A stretch of 64,000 nucleotides of DNA, from the NCBI GenBank assembly GCA_017399695.1, contig JAFQBK010000016.1:186001-250000 (forward strand). Reading direction: 5' to 3'. This DNA is from Clostridia bacterium (GTDB taxonomy: Bacteria; Bacillota; Clostridia; UBA1381; UBA9506). This document shows positions 9,116 to 17,103 of this stretch, piece after piece; positions within the stretch are counted from its first letter, which is position 1, and every line of letters starts with the position of its first letter. Under the pieces are notes generated by a model, which saw only the letters and a program-made list of their open reading frames with translations, was not told the origin of the DNA and did no database searches. The position numbers and the translations under genes were made by a program.

Positions 9116-11206
9116 TTACATCATTTGCAAAATTATCAACAATTTATATACCGAGTTCGTGATAAAACAAGTTCCAAGCCCGAAAAGCGTAGGAAGTACA
9201 AAAGCAAGCAACGTCCACTTAACGCTTTTCGTTTCTTTTTTGATTGTTAACAGCGTCGTCGCGCATGGAAAATGCATCAGCATAAACAGAGTTACATTTA
9301 ACAAGGTTAAAAAGGTCCATCCATTATCAATAAAAATTTGTCTTAAAGTTTCAATGCCGCCGATGTCTGTTAGACTTCCTAAAGAGGTGTACCCCATAAT
9401 CAAAATCGGCAAAACAATCTCATTTGCCGGAATCCCTAACAAAAACGCCAATAAAATATATCCATCTAAACCAAAAAAGCGTGCGAATGGGTCTAAGAAG
9501 ATCGCAATACTACCCAAAAGTGTCTCTCCACCAAGAGTTATATTCGCCAAAAGATATATCACTATACCTGCTGGTGCTGCAACGCTCACCGCTCTTCCCA
9601 AAACATACACAGTTCGGTCTAACACCGAGCGTACAATAATACTTCTGATTTTCGGTTTGCGGTACGGTGGCAGCTCCAAAAGGAAATGTGATGGATATCC
9701 TTTTAACAGCGTTTTGCTTAACAGTTTTGACGCTAAAAGCATCATAGCAACCGACAAAACAATCAGCAATAAAACAACAAGTACGGATACCGTTGCCTCC
9801 ATTTTAATTTGAAGACTGTTTACCAAAATACCGACCAAAAGTATGATCGTTGGAAAACGCCCGTTGCAAGGGATAAAACTATTGGTTAAAATTGCGACCA
9901 ATCGCTCGCGCGGAGAGTCTATAATGTTACATCCACTTACGCCAACTGCATTACAACCAAAACCCATGCAGGTAGTAAGTGCCTGCTTGCCGTGTGCACA
10001 GGCTCTGCAAAAGCTTTTATCAAGATTAAACGCAATTCTAGGAAGATAACCAATATCTTCAAGCAACGTAAAAAGCGGAAAGAAAATCGCCATCGGCGGA
10101 AGCATGACAGAAATGACCCACGCAAGTGTACGATACATTCCGCTGACCAAAACATCCACCAAGAACGACGGCGTATGAATCAAATATAATGCCGATTCTA
10201 TTTGTCTTTCAAATCCAAATAAGATGGTTGAAAGTACTTGCGAAGGATAATTCGCACCGACGATTGTCAGCCACAGTATTACACCAAGAAAAAATAACAT
10301 CAGGGGGATTCCCGTCAGTTTCGAGGTCAAAAGCCGGTCTATTTTTCTGTCTCTTTGTTGATAATCTGGATTGGTATATTCTAAAACTTCAGCCGCCATT
10401 CTGCTGCTGAAGCGATAATAGGCTTGCGATATCATCTCACTCAGTCTATCTGTATCAATCCCTTGTTCACAGAGTTCTTCTCTTGCTTTTTCTGCTTCCG
10501 ATAACAGTTCCTCCGATACACTGTTATATTCCTTTAGATTGCAAATCTTTTCAACCGTCGTTTTATCATTCTCCAGTAGCTTTAAACCAGTCCATCGCGA
10601 GTTCGTTTTTTCTGTGAGGCTTTTTACCTTTACATCAATTTCTTCCTCTTGCGGAATGTGTAAAGGGGTTGTATTCGGTCTATGAATCAGATTTTCTACT
10701 TCCTGTAACAAATCAAAGATTCCTTCTCCGTTTTTTGCATTTGTAGTAACGACGGGAACTCCTAAGACTTGTCGCATTTTGGATATATCAATCAAAATGC
10801 CTTTCCGTTTAGCTTCATCAATTAAATTGACACAAATAACGGTGTTCGGATTTGCCTCAATGATTTGCAAGGCTAAATTCATATGCCTTTCAAGCATCGT
10901 CGCGTCTACCACGACAATAATCGCATCAGGATGATGGAAACAAATAAAGTCTCGAGCCGCTTCTTCATCCTTGGATCTGGGCAACAAGGAATATGTACCC
11001 GGAAGATCTACCAAAACTCTTTTGTCCCCTTTAAAATCATAATAACCATAGGCATTTTCAACCGTTTTTCCTGTCCAGTTCCCTGTGTGCTGCTTCAGTC
11101 CTGTTAAAAAATTAAAAATTGTACTTTTCCCGGCATTCGGATTCCCTGCAAGAGCTATCACGGGTCCATTTTCTTTCCCCTTTGTTGCTTGCACACGCTT
11201 ATTCAT
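9116..11206 (-). CDS. feoB: Ferrous iron transport protein B
   Basis: Inner-membrane Fe(II) transporter with an N-terminal GTPase, 696 aa. G motifs visible: G1 GNPNAGKST (about residues 21-29), G2 region TGNWTGKTVE, G3 DLPGTYSL and G4 NLID. A helical GDI-like region follows to about residue 290, then about 8-10 membrane segments with the Gate motifs (LLEDIGYLPRIAF, GFGCNAVGV, SFIPCNGR, GIPANEIVLP) holding conserved Cys residues. Switch I differs from the common NWPGVT form. It overlaps feoA by four bases (ATGA). The start is preceded by GGAGGAGG inside the feoA end. Confidence 0.96.
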   Translation of the reverse strand: MNKRVQATKGKENGPVIALAGNPNAGKSTIFNFLTGLKQHTGNWTGKTVENAYGYYDFKGDKRVLVDLPGTYSLLPRSKDEEAARDFICFHHPDAIIVVVDATMLERHMNLALQIIEANPNTVICVNLIDEAKRKGILIDISKMRQVLGVPVVTTNAKNGEGIFDLLQEVENLIHRPNTTPLHIPQEEEIDVKVKSLTEKTNSRWTGLKLLENDKTTVEKICNLKEYNSVSEELLSEAEKAREELCEQGIDTDRLSEMISQAYYRFSSRMAAEVLEYTNPDYQQRDRKIDRLLTSKLTGIPLMLFFLGVILWLTIVGANYPSQVLSTILFGFERQIESALYLIHTPSFLVDVLVSGMYRTLAWVISVMLPPMAIFFPLFTLLEDIGYLPRIAFNLDKSFCRACAHGKQALTTCMGFGCNAVGVSGCNIIDSPRERLVAILTNSFIPCNGRFPTIILLVGILVNSLQIKMEATVSVLVVLLLIVLSVAMMLLASKLLSKTLLKGYPSHFLLELPPYRKPKIRSIIVRSVLDRTVYVLGRAVSVAAPAGIVIYLLANITLGGETLLGSIAIFLDPFARFFGLDGYILLAFLLGIPANEIVLPILIMGYTSLGSLTDIGGIETLRQIFIDNGWTFLTLLNVTLFMLMHFPCATTLLTIKKETKSVKWTLLAFVLPTLFGLGTCFITNSVYKLLIILQMM

Positions 11207-11442
11207 CCTTCCTCCTCCTTTACAATTATTCCGGAGGCAAGGCTATTTCTTAATGCAATGATTGAATTTTTGATTTCATACGCAACTGGGTCACCCGAGG
11301 GGCTAACAAAAACAGGGGTTATCGTTGCGTTTTTTACCATACCAAAGTCCAACAGCCTTAATTTTTCACTTTTTTTTGCAAGGATTTTATCGATATATAT
11401 CGTCTTACCCACAGGCACATCACACAATCTCATTTTCTCCAT
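11203..11442 (-). CDS. feoA: Ferrous iron transport protein A (SH3-like)
   Basis: Small 79-aa cytoplasmic FeoA domain protein. It has the typical start MRLCDVPVGKTIYIDKI, the central LRLLDFGMVKNATITPV and the terminal YEIKNSIIALRNSLASGIIV. It is thought to interact with FeoB and modulate iron uptake. Translationally coupled to feoB. The ATG at 11442 has GGAGG nine bases upstream. The leader is short, and I could not identify a Fur or DtxR operator with confidence. Confidence 0.93.
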   Translation of the reverse strand: MEKMRLCDVPVGKTIYIDKILAKKSEKLRLLDFGMVKNATITPVFVSPSGDPVAYEIKNSIIALRNSLASGIIVKEEEG

Positions 11443-11500
11443 TGACGCTATCCTCCAAATATAGTCTTACTAATACTATATGAAGAGCGCAAAAAAGCGT

Positions 11501-11537
11501 GAAAAAAACGGCGGCATATGATTTCATATACCGCCGT
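11501..11537 (-). terminator. Intrinsic terminator after the SLH gene
   Basis: Stem ACGGCGG...CCGCCGT extended by CATATG/CATATA pairing (11508-11537), followed on the minus strand by TTTTTTT. Confidence 0.92.
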
Positions 11538-11551
11538 AAGTTTAATCATAT

Positions 11552-13396
11552 TTATTTTCCTAAAATCATTACAGAATTGGTTTCAAAAATTCCACCTGTT
11601 TCGGTACCAGCCGCCAAAATACTCATACCTACCGTAAGCTTGCTTGCATCAACCGCTTTGCCGGTAGCAGAGTTCAAGATTGTAACACCTTTCTTTAAGA
11701 AGACCTGCTGCGGAACAACATCACCGTCTGCCGTAACTACATCGACCTGAAGCATACCCCAGTCAGAGTTAATTGCAGTAATCGTACCAGTAACAGAACG
11801 CTGCGTCGTAACTGCTGAAGAAAGAACTGTAATGTCTGTTACCGACAGGCTTGCCGTCTTCAATTTTACAGTATAACCAACACGCAGCTCATAAAGCGTT
11901 ACTTTCTCACCGTTCATCGTAATGACCGCATCACGGCTTACTGTATAAGTTGTTACTGTAGAGCCTTTCTTTACGCCAATTTTAGACTCTTCAGCGGAAT
12001 GATAGATGCTCTCAATCACAGCTTCAACATCTTTCGAAGCGCCAGTTGCCGTAGCGGTTAAAATGCGTCCATACTGAAGTTCCAAATTAATGGAATCACC
12101 AACGGCAAGAGAACGGAATTCCGTCAAAGAACCGTTTCTTCTAAGCGTTGCGCCCGAAGCCAATGCGAGTTCCATTTCTTCGCCGTTTTTGGTCTTCACA
12201 ACTAGATTTGCATCGGTAGAAGATGGAATAGAAACGACAGTTGCATTGTTTACGGTTGTGTTCTTCGGTGCTGCATCAATAACAGCAACTTTTCCGGAAA
12301 TAATTTCAAGGAAAACATGGTCGCCGTCTTTATAGTCCGCAAGCGACGCTGCAAGGCCATTATACTTTACTGCAACATTAGCCGCAAGCTTATAGTTATT
12401 CTTGGTTGTCTTACTCTCAATATCAGCGATGGTAACGGTTGTACCGCTATTGTCGGTCGTTTTACCGCGGTAAATACCCTCTAAAGTCTCATCAATATTT
12501 AAGCTGATGGCGTCTAATGAATATAAGCGCTCGGTTTCTGTATCAAAATCGCGGGTAAAGGTTAATACAACCTCCATACCGCCCTGCAATTCGGAAAGTG
12601 CGGACTTCGTACCGTCAATCATCACCGGAACCGAAGAGCTGATGGTATATTTTTCTGTTTCACCTTCTGTATCACGAAGCGTAACAACATTTAAATCAAC
12701 ATCAACATCTGCAACCGTCCAATGCGAGTAGGAATACTGCATCATATTCAAAATACGGTTAATCATAACAGAAACCTGTGCACGGGTTACATTGCCGTTC
12801 GGCGCAAACTCATTATCACCCATTCCCTGAATGATACCGAGTTCGCTTGCATAATAAACATAGCCTTGTGCATTTGCAGGGATTTCGTCTGTATCGGCAA
12901 AATCAGCTTTTACATCCGGATTGGATTTCAGCCAGACATCTCCGCCCAGGGATTTTGCAATCAAAATAGCTGCCTCATAACGCTTTAAGGTGTCATCCTT
13001 GTTGGCTGCAGAAAGATATGTAGCTAAATCATCCTCATTTAATACTTTTTTATACAGAAGATATGCAGCCTGATTCAGTGCATAAGAATCATACTTTGCT
13101 AAAACACTTTCGGCATTTAAAGATGCAACGGACAAAACCGCTTCGTTTACATCCTCATCCGAACCCAGACAACGTGCAAACAGCGTAATCGCTTCTTGCT
13201 TTGTGATATTGTTGCCCGGCTTAAATGTACCATCAGGGTAACCGGTAATCACCTTTTTAGCTGCCAAGGTCTCGATTGCCTCTTCTGCCCAGTCATAGCT
13301 TTTGGTTACATCCGAAAAGCTTGCCGCAAAAACCGAAGAAAAAGAGCCCAGAATTAACACAACACTCACAAGTAAAGCCAATACTTTTTTCATCAT
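11552..13396 (-). CDS. Secreted S-layer-homology (SLH) domain protein
   Basis: Exported cell-surface protein of 614 aa. A signal peptide (MMKKVLALLVSVVLILGSFSS...AFA-like cleavage) is followed by three SLH repeats. These lie at about residues 25-70 (WAEEAIETLAAKKVITGYPDGTFKPGNNITKQEA), a degenerate one at about 85-150, and a third near 165-210 (SELGIIQGMGDNEFAPNGNVTRAQ). SLH repeats normally anchor proteins to pyruvylated wall polysaccharide. The remaining 400 residues are Thr/Val/Ser-rich beta-type repeats (VVTIRDTEGE-like and TVTIADIESKT segments) with no enzymatic motif recognised. Start chosen at ATG 13396 because AGGAGG precedes it by nine bases; the ATG three codons upstream overlaps that ribosome site. 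Confidence 0.9.
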   Translation of the reverse strand: MMKKVLALLVSVVLILGSFSSVFAASFSDVTKSYDWAEEAIETLAAKKVITGYPDGTFKPGNNITKQEAITLFARCLGSDEDVNEAVLSVASLNAESVLAKYDSYALNQAAYLLYKKVLNEDDLATYLSAANKDDTLKRYEAAILIAKSLGGDVWLKSNPDVKADFADTDEIPANAQGYVYYASELGIIQGMGDNEFAPNGNVTRAQVSVMINRILNMMQYSYSHWTVADVDVDLNVVTLRDTEGETEKYTISSSVPVMIDGTKSALSELQGGMEVVLTFTRDFDTETERLYSLDAISLNIDETLEGIYRGKTTDNSGTTVTIADIESKTTKNNYKLAANVAVKYNGLAASLADYKDGDHVFLEIISGKVAVIDAAPKNTTVNNATVVSIPSSTDANLVVKTKNGEEMELALASGATLRRNGSLTEFRSLAVGDSINLELQYGRILTATATGASKDVEAVIESIYHSAEESKIGVKKGSTVTTYTVSRDAVITMNGEKVTLYELRVGYTVKLKTASLSVTDITVLSSAVTTQRSVTGTITAINSDWGMLQVDVVTADGDVVPQQVFLKKGVTILNSATGKAVDASKLTVGMSILAAGTETGGIFETNSVMILGK

Positions 13397-13434
13397 TCGC
13401 CTCATCCTCCTTGAAATTCTACTTTGATAATTAT

Positions 13435-13463
13435 ATTATACATTGACAAATCTTTTTTTTCAA
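13435..13463 (-). promoter_or_regulatory. Promoter of the SLH gene at 11.5 kb
   Basis: TTGAAA (13463-13458), 17-base spacer, TATAAT (13440-13435) on the minus strand. Confidence 0.7.
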
Positions 13464-13487
13464 TGCTTTTCATTAAATTGTCACACA

Positions 13488-13527
13488 AAAATAACATAAG
13501 GACTGTAATTACGAAAATTACAGTCCT
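13488..13527 (-). terminator. Intrinsic terminator after mgtE
   Basis: Perfect twelve-pair stem AGGACTGTAATT/AATTACAGTCCT with a five-base loop (13499-13527), followed on the minus strand by TATGTTATTTTTG. Confidence 0.85.
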
Positions 13528-13533
13528 GTTTTG

Positions 13534-14871
13534 TTATGCAATATGGAAAAATGTGCTTGCAAAAGCAAAATAAACAAACAAAGACACCGCGTCTAATATT
13601 GTCGTGATGATGGGGCTTGCCATAATGACCGGGTCTAAATGAATCTTTTTGGCAATGATAGGCAGAATACCTCCGACGACCTTTGCAATCGTAACCACGC
13701 AGAATAAACTTGCACATACGGTAAGAGCAACAAAGACATCTACTGGGTCAAAAATCATAATTCTTGCAAAGTTAACAACCGCCAGCATAAATGCAGCCAA
13801 AAGGCCAACGCGCAGCTCTTTCCACATAACCTTAAACAAGTCCTTAAACTCAATTTCATTTAAGGCAAGAGAACGGATAATCATCGTTGATGACTGTGCT
13901 CCCGCATTACCGCCCGTGCCCATCAGCATAGGAATATAGGAGGTCAGGGCTACTACCTGACTAAGCGTTGCTTCGTAAAAACGAATAATCGAGCCGGTAA
14001 ATGTAGCCGACAACATTAGCACAAAAAGCCAAACAATACGGTTTTTCGCCAAAGAAAAAACACCGGTATCCAAATATTCCTTCTCCGACGGCGCAATAGC
14101 CGCCATCTTATGGAAGTCTTCCGTATTTTCCTGCTCAATGACATCAATCACGTCGTCGACGGTGATAATACCAACCAAACGGTTTTCGTTATCAACTACT
14201 GGCATTGAAATCAAGTCATATTTTCTGAATATATACGCCGTTTCTTCTTTGTCGGTTAAGGTCTGAACAAACTTGACATTGGTATCCATCAATTCAGAAA
14301 GCAAAGTCTCCGGCGCGCTCAAAATCAGCTTTCGAATGGAAATTTCGCCCTCTAAATGCCTTTGCGCACTGATAACATAACAAGTGTCAATCGTTTCTTT
14401 ATCCATTCCAGTTTTGCGGATATGGGACAAAGCTTTTTCGACGGTCATTTCTTTTTTCAAATCAACAAACTCCGTCGTCATAATGCTACCCGCACTGTCA
14501 TCCGGATAGTTTAACAGCTGATTAATGGTTTTTCTGGTTGTCTCGTCTGTATTTCTTAAAACACGTTTAACGACATTGGCCGGCATTTCTTCAATGAAAT
14601 CAACTGTATCGTCCATATAAAGCTCATCCATAATATCGTTGATTTCCCGATCGGTAATGGATTCAACAATATACTGTTGCTGTTCGCTGTCCATCTCAGC
14701 AAAAACCTCAGCAGCAAGCTCTTTCGGCAGCATACGGAACAGACGAAGCATCTTATCCTGCGGCACTTCATCCAATAACTGTTCAATATCTACAACGTTC
14801 CATTCAATTAAAAGCTGACGCGCAGCCGCTAATTGATTGTTTTCAATTAATTCCAATACTTTCTCAAACAA
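13534..14871 (-). CDS. mgtE: Magnesium transporter MgtE
   Basis: Homodimeric Mg2+ channel, 445 aa. An N-terminal MgtE_N superhelical domain (about residues 1-130, KELAAEVFAEMDSEQQQYIVESITD) is followed by tandem CBS domains (about 135-255, including MPVVDNENRLVGIITVDDVID). Five membrane helices follow with the pore signature PMLMGTGGNAGAQSS. The cytosolic domains sense Mg2+ and gate the pore. Start chosen at TTG 14871, which has GGGGAGG seven bases upstream and gives normal family length; a longer frame from 14967 runs into the leader region. It is preceded by a promoter, a 22-codon ORF and a switchable terminator, which probably regulate it. No M-box riboswitch was recognised. Confidence 0.94.
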   Translation of the reverse strand: MFEKVLELIENNQLAAARQLLIEWNVVDIEQLLDEVPQDKMLRLFRMLPKELAAEVFAEMDSEQQQYIVESITDREINDIMDELYMDDTVDFIEEMPANVVKRVLRNTDETTRKTINQLLNYPDDSAGSIMTTEFVDLKKEMTVEKALSHIRKTGMDKETIDTCYVISAQRHLEGEISIRKLILSAPETLLSELMDTNVKFVQTLTDKEETAYIFRKYDLISMPVVDNENRLVGIITVDDVIDVIEQENTEDFHKMAAIAPSEKEYLDTGVFSLAKNRIVWLFVLMLSATFTGSIIRFYEATLSQVVALTSYIPMLMGTGGNAGAQSSTMIIRSLALNEIEFKDLFKVMWKELRVGLLAAFMLAVVNFARIMIFDPVDVFVALTVCASLFCVVTIAKVVGGILPIIAKKIHLDPVIMASPIITTILDAVSLFVYFAFASTFFHIA

Positions 14872-14964
14872 AAAAACGCCTCCCCTTTTCTCTGCTTCGT
14901 TTACTTGGTAATAAAAGATCCATTCTGTAAAAAAGCGCACAAAGAAAATGGCATGGACGTTTAT

Positions 14965-15033
14965 CATTTAAAATAATAAAATCCCTTATAAATAGGGATT
15001 ATTAAGGCTTTTTATAAAGGCTTATGAATCCCC
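14965..15033 (-). promoter_or_regulatory. Switchable terminator / antiterminator of the mgtE leader
   Basis: On the minus strand, AATCCCT (15000-14994) pairs with AGGGATT (14986-14980) and is followed by TTATTATTTT, forming an intrinsic terminator. The same AATCCC can instead pair with GGGATT (15032-15027), helped by TAAG (15024-15021) with CTTA (15006-15003), giving a mutually exclusive antiterminator. The upstream antiterminator arm lies inside the last codons of the leader ORF. A ribosome finishing that ORF would mask it and favour termination, while one delayed early would leave it free. Confidence 0.7.
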
Positions 15034-15080
15034 TTACCATTTTCTTTTCGCATCCGCTTTCGAACGGGACTGGAATCCAT
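15012..15080 (-). CDS. Putative mgtE leader peptide (22 aa, basic)
   Basis: A 22-codon ORF, beginning MDSSPVRKRMRK and ending IHKPL, lies between a sigma-A-like promoter and the mgtE terminator. It has AAAGGATG upstream of its ATG (15080) and stops 12 bases before the terminator stem. An acidic residue and Pro followed by an Arg/Lys cluster recall the Salmonella MgtL leader peptide in composition, but this is resemblance, not proven homology. Its role would be to couple translation, perhaps Mg2+-sensitive ribosome progress, to the competing hairpins downstream. No independent evidence of translation exists. Confidence 0.6.
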   Translation of the reverse strand: MDSSPVRKRMRKENGKGIHKPL

Positions 15081-15114
15081 AAGCTCACATCCTTTATCAG
15101 TTAATCTTAATTTT

Positions 15115-15143
15115 ATTGTACACCCCCTACTGAAAAAAAGCAA
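15115..15143 (-). promoter_or_regulatory. Promoter of the mgtE leader
   Basis: TTGCTT (15143-15138), 17-base spacer, TACAAT (15120-15115). Transcription would start near 15108, just upstream of the leader ORF. Confidence 0.75.
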
Positions 15144-15162
15144 GCACTTTTTCGCGAAAATA

Positions 15163-15200
15163 ACAAAAAAGGCACTCATCGTAACGTAACAATGAGTGCC
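15163..15200 (-). terminator. Intrinsic terminator after leuA
   Basis: Perfect nine-pair stem GGCACTCAT/ATGAGTGCC (15171-15200) followed on the minus strand by TTTTTTGTTATTTT. Confidence 0.92.
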
Positions 15201-15205
15201 TCAGA

Positions 15206-16852
15206 TTATATCATTTTGTTCATTGCACTAAACAGTGCTAAAATAGAGGATGTGTTGATGTTTTCATGCACGCCTGCGCCCCAATATACTTCCCCATTGG
15301 GATTGCTGAGTGCGATATAGGAAACAGCCTTTGACGTTGATGAACCTTCCAGTGCGTGCTCTGTATAGGATACGATTTCCACCTGTCGTCCGGTTGCTTC
15401 ACGCAATATGTTGGTCATTGCATCCAAAGGACCGTTGCCACTTTTTGAAATTTCGTGTTCTACACCATGTACACTTAATTTTGCGGTCATATTGGCTTTT
15501 TCACCATCTACGTGAAATGTATAGTTATTAAGCTTTACACGCGCATCCAAGTTAACATACTCTTTTTTGAACGCTTCGTAGATTTCTTGTGGTTCCATAA
15601 CGGTATGTTTATCATCAGAAAGGCGTTTAATAATAGAACTGAAGTGCTGAAGCATCTGTTTCGGCACACTGTAACCAAATTTGGTTTCCATGATGTAGTC
15701 TACGCCACCCTTGCCGGATTGACTGTTAATCTGAATCGGTTCATAATTACGCTGTAAATCCGATGGGTCAATCGGCAGATAGGGATTTTGCCAATGTGCT
15801 GCATCGTGGCTTTTGTAGTAATCCATGCTCTTTTTAATGGCGTCCTGATGCGAGCCGGAAAACGCTGTATAGGCGTACTGACCGGCATACGGCTGACGGG
15901 GATGGATTGGAAGCTTATTGAATTTCTTGAATACTTCTGCAATTTTTGTGATATTCCCCAGCTCAAGCTTCGGGTCAATTCCCATTGAAAACATGTTGAG
16001 GGCAATGACTACAATATCAGCATTTCCTGTGCGTTCGCCATTACCGAACAAAGTGCCTTCCACGCGGTCTGCGCCTGCCAAAAGTGCAAGTTCCGTCGCT
16101 GCAACACCGGTGCCGCGGTCATTATGTGCGTGTACGCTGATGCTGATGGCATCGCGTCTTTTTAAGTGGTTCGACATATATTCAATCTGGTCGGCAAATA
16201 TATTCGGTGTTGATACCTCAATCGTCGACGGAAGATTAATAATCAGTTTCTTGTCCGGCGACGGCTCCAGTTCATCAATAACAGCATTGCAAATTTCGGC
16301 GGCAAACTCCATTTCAGTACAGGTAAAGCTTTCCGGCGAATATTCATAACGAATATTGCCGTCAAGTTCTTCCTCAAGTTCTTTTAAAAGCTTTGCACCG
16401 CTGATTGCCAAATCAATAATTTCCTGCTTTTCCATATGAAACACAACACGTCTTTGGAGTTCAGAGGTCGAATTGTAAAAATGAATAATTACATTTTTCG
16501 CCCCTTTAATTGCCTCGACTGTTTTTCTAATGATATGTTCACGAGACTGCGTGAGCACCTGAATGGTGACATCATCCGGAATTAAATTGTTTTCAATCAG
16601 ATGTCTTGTAAACTGATATTCTGTCTCCGAGGCTGCAGGAAAACCAATCTCGATTTCTTTAAAACCCAAGTCAACCAAAAAGTTAAAAAATTCAACTTTT
16701 TCCTCTAACATCATTGGAGAAAATAGCGCCTGATTTCCGTCGCGCAGGTCAACACTGCACCAGGTGGGCGCAGAAGTTATTTCGCGGTCAGGCCAGCTTC
16801 TTTTCGTAAGCGGGACAGGCGAATATGCCTTTTGATATTTTTGATAGTTCAT
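15206..16852 (-). CDS. leuA: 2-isopropylmalate synthase, class II (LeuA2 type)
   Basis: First committed step of leucine synthesis: condenses 2-ketoisovalerate with acetyl-CoA. Protein of 548 aa resembling the yeast/actinobacterial branch. It opens with an N-terminal stretch ending SAPTWCSVDLRDGNQAL, then the TIM-barrel signatures CSVDLRDGNQ (metal Asp) and HAHNDRGTGVAATELALLAGA (metal His pair) and GNGERTGNAD. A C-terminal regulatory LeuA dimer domain (from about residue 420) normally mediates leucine feedback. ATG at 16852 follows TTTGGAGG. It is preceded by a leucine-rich leader peptide and an intrinsic terminator, so expression is likely controlled by attenuation. No other leu genes are nearby. 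Confidence 0.95.
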   Translation of the reverse strand: MNYQKYQKAYSPVPLTKRSWPDREITSAPTWCSVDLRDGNQALFSPMMLEEKVEFFNFLVDLGFKEIEIGFPAASETEYQFTRHLIENNLIPDDVTIQVLTQSREHIIRKTVEAIKGAKNVIIHFYNSTSELQRRVVFHMEKQEIIDLAISGAKLLKELEEELDGNIRYEYSPESFTCTEMEFAAEICNAVIDELEPSPDKKLIINLPSTIEVSTPNIFADQIEYMSNHLKRRDAISISVHAHNDRGTGVAATELALLAGADRVEGTLFGNGERTGNADIVVIALNMFSMGIDPKLELGNITKIAEVFKKFNKLPIHPRQPYAGQYAYTAFSGSHQDAIKKSMDYYKSHDAAHWQNPYLPIDPSDLQRNYEPIQINSQSGKGGVDYIMETKFGYSVPKQMLQHFSSIIKRLSDDKHTVMEPQEIYEAFKKEYVNLDARVKLNNYTFHVDGEKANMTAKLSVHGVEHEISKSGNGPLDAMTNILREATGRQVEIVSYTEHALEGSSTSKAVSYIALSNPNGEVYWGAGVHENINTSSILALFSAMNKMI

Positions 16853-16870
16853 ATAAAGCCTCCAAAATCA

Positions 16871-16982
16871 GGTAATTAATTGATACAAAAAAGCCGAACC
16901 TCCATGGGGAAGTCCGGCTGAAATTACCGCGTATAAAGAGATTAAGTCTCTCTAAAATAATGACACGGAAAAGAAACCGGAC
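16871..16982 (-). promoter_or_regulatory. Transcription attenuator of leuA
   Basis: A 12-pair terminator (16919-16892, AGCCGGACTTCC with GGAGGTTCGGCT, loop CCAT) is followed by TTTTTTG. Its 5' arm AGCCGGAC (16919-16912) can instead pair with GTCCGGTT (16982-16975) inside the leader ORF, an eight-pair antiterminator. The terminator is also enclosed by GGTAATT (16928-16922) and AATTACC (16877-16871). I could not find a clear protector hairpin that would block the antiterminator when leucine is plentiful. Confidence 0.75.
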
Positions 16983-17040
16983 CACTGATTAGTAGATTCG
17001 GCAGAAGTAGCAATCGAGCATAAAAAACTGTATTCGACAT
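16942..17040 (-). CDS. leuL: leuA leader peptide (32 aa, leucine-rich)
   Basis: A 32-codon ORF starting at ATG 17040, with AAAGGAG eight bases upstream. It contains four consecutive leucine codons (residues 10-13: TTG CTA CTT CTG) and two more plus Ile at 16-18 (RLLLLPNLLIS). It ends 23 bases before the leuA terminator. Consecutive control codons before a terminator are the hallmark of ribosome-mediated attenuation, as in the enterobacterial leu operon. The gene symbol is given by analogy of function; sequence homology with E. coli leuL is not claimed. Confidence 0.82.
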   Translation of the reverse strand: MSNTVFYARLLLLPNLLISGPVSFPCHYFRET

Positions 17041-17068
17041 ACTTCATTCTCCTTTCCTATTTGCTATC

Positions 17069-17097
17069 ATTATAAACTTAATGTCGATTTTTGTCAA
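17069..17097 (-). promoter_or_regulatory. Promoter of the leuA leader
   Basis: Near-consensus TTGACA (17097-17092), 17-base spacer, TATAAT (17074-17069). Confidence 0.85.
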
Positions 17098-17103
17098 CCC
17101 ATT

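Noticed and set aside
14872..14967. 32-residue N-terminal extension of mgtE
   Set aside because: It would start inside the terminator and leader region without a ribosome site; TTG 14871 has GGGGAGG and gives normal length.
14965..15143. M-box magnesium riboswitch upstream of mgtE
   Set aside because: The leader is only about 240 bases to the mgtE start and I could not find the conserved M-box core; a leader ORF with competing hairpins fits better.
16871..17040. T-box riboswitch upstream of leuA
   Set aside because: No GGGUGGNACCGCG-like antiterminator sequence was found, and a Leu-codon-rich ORF is present.
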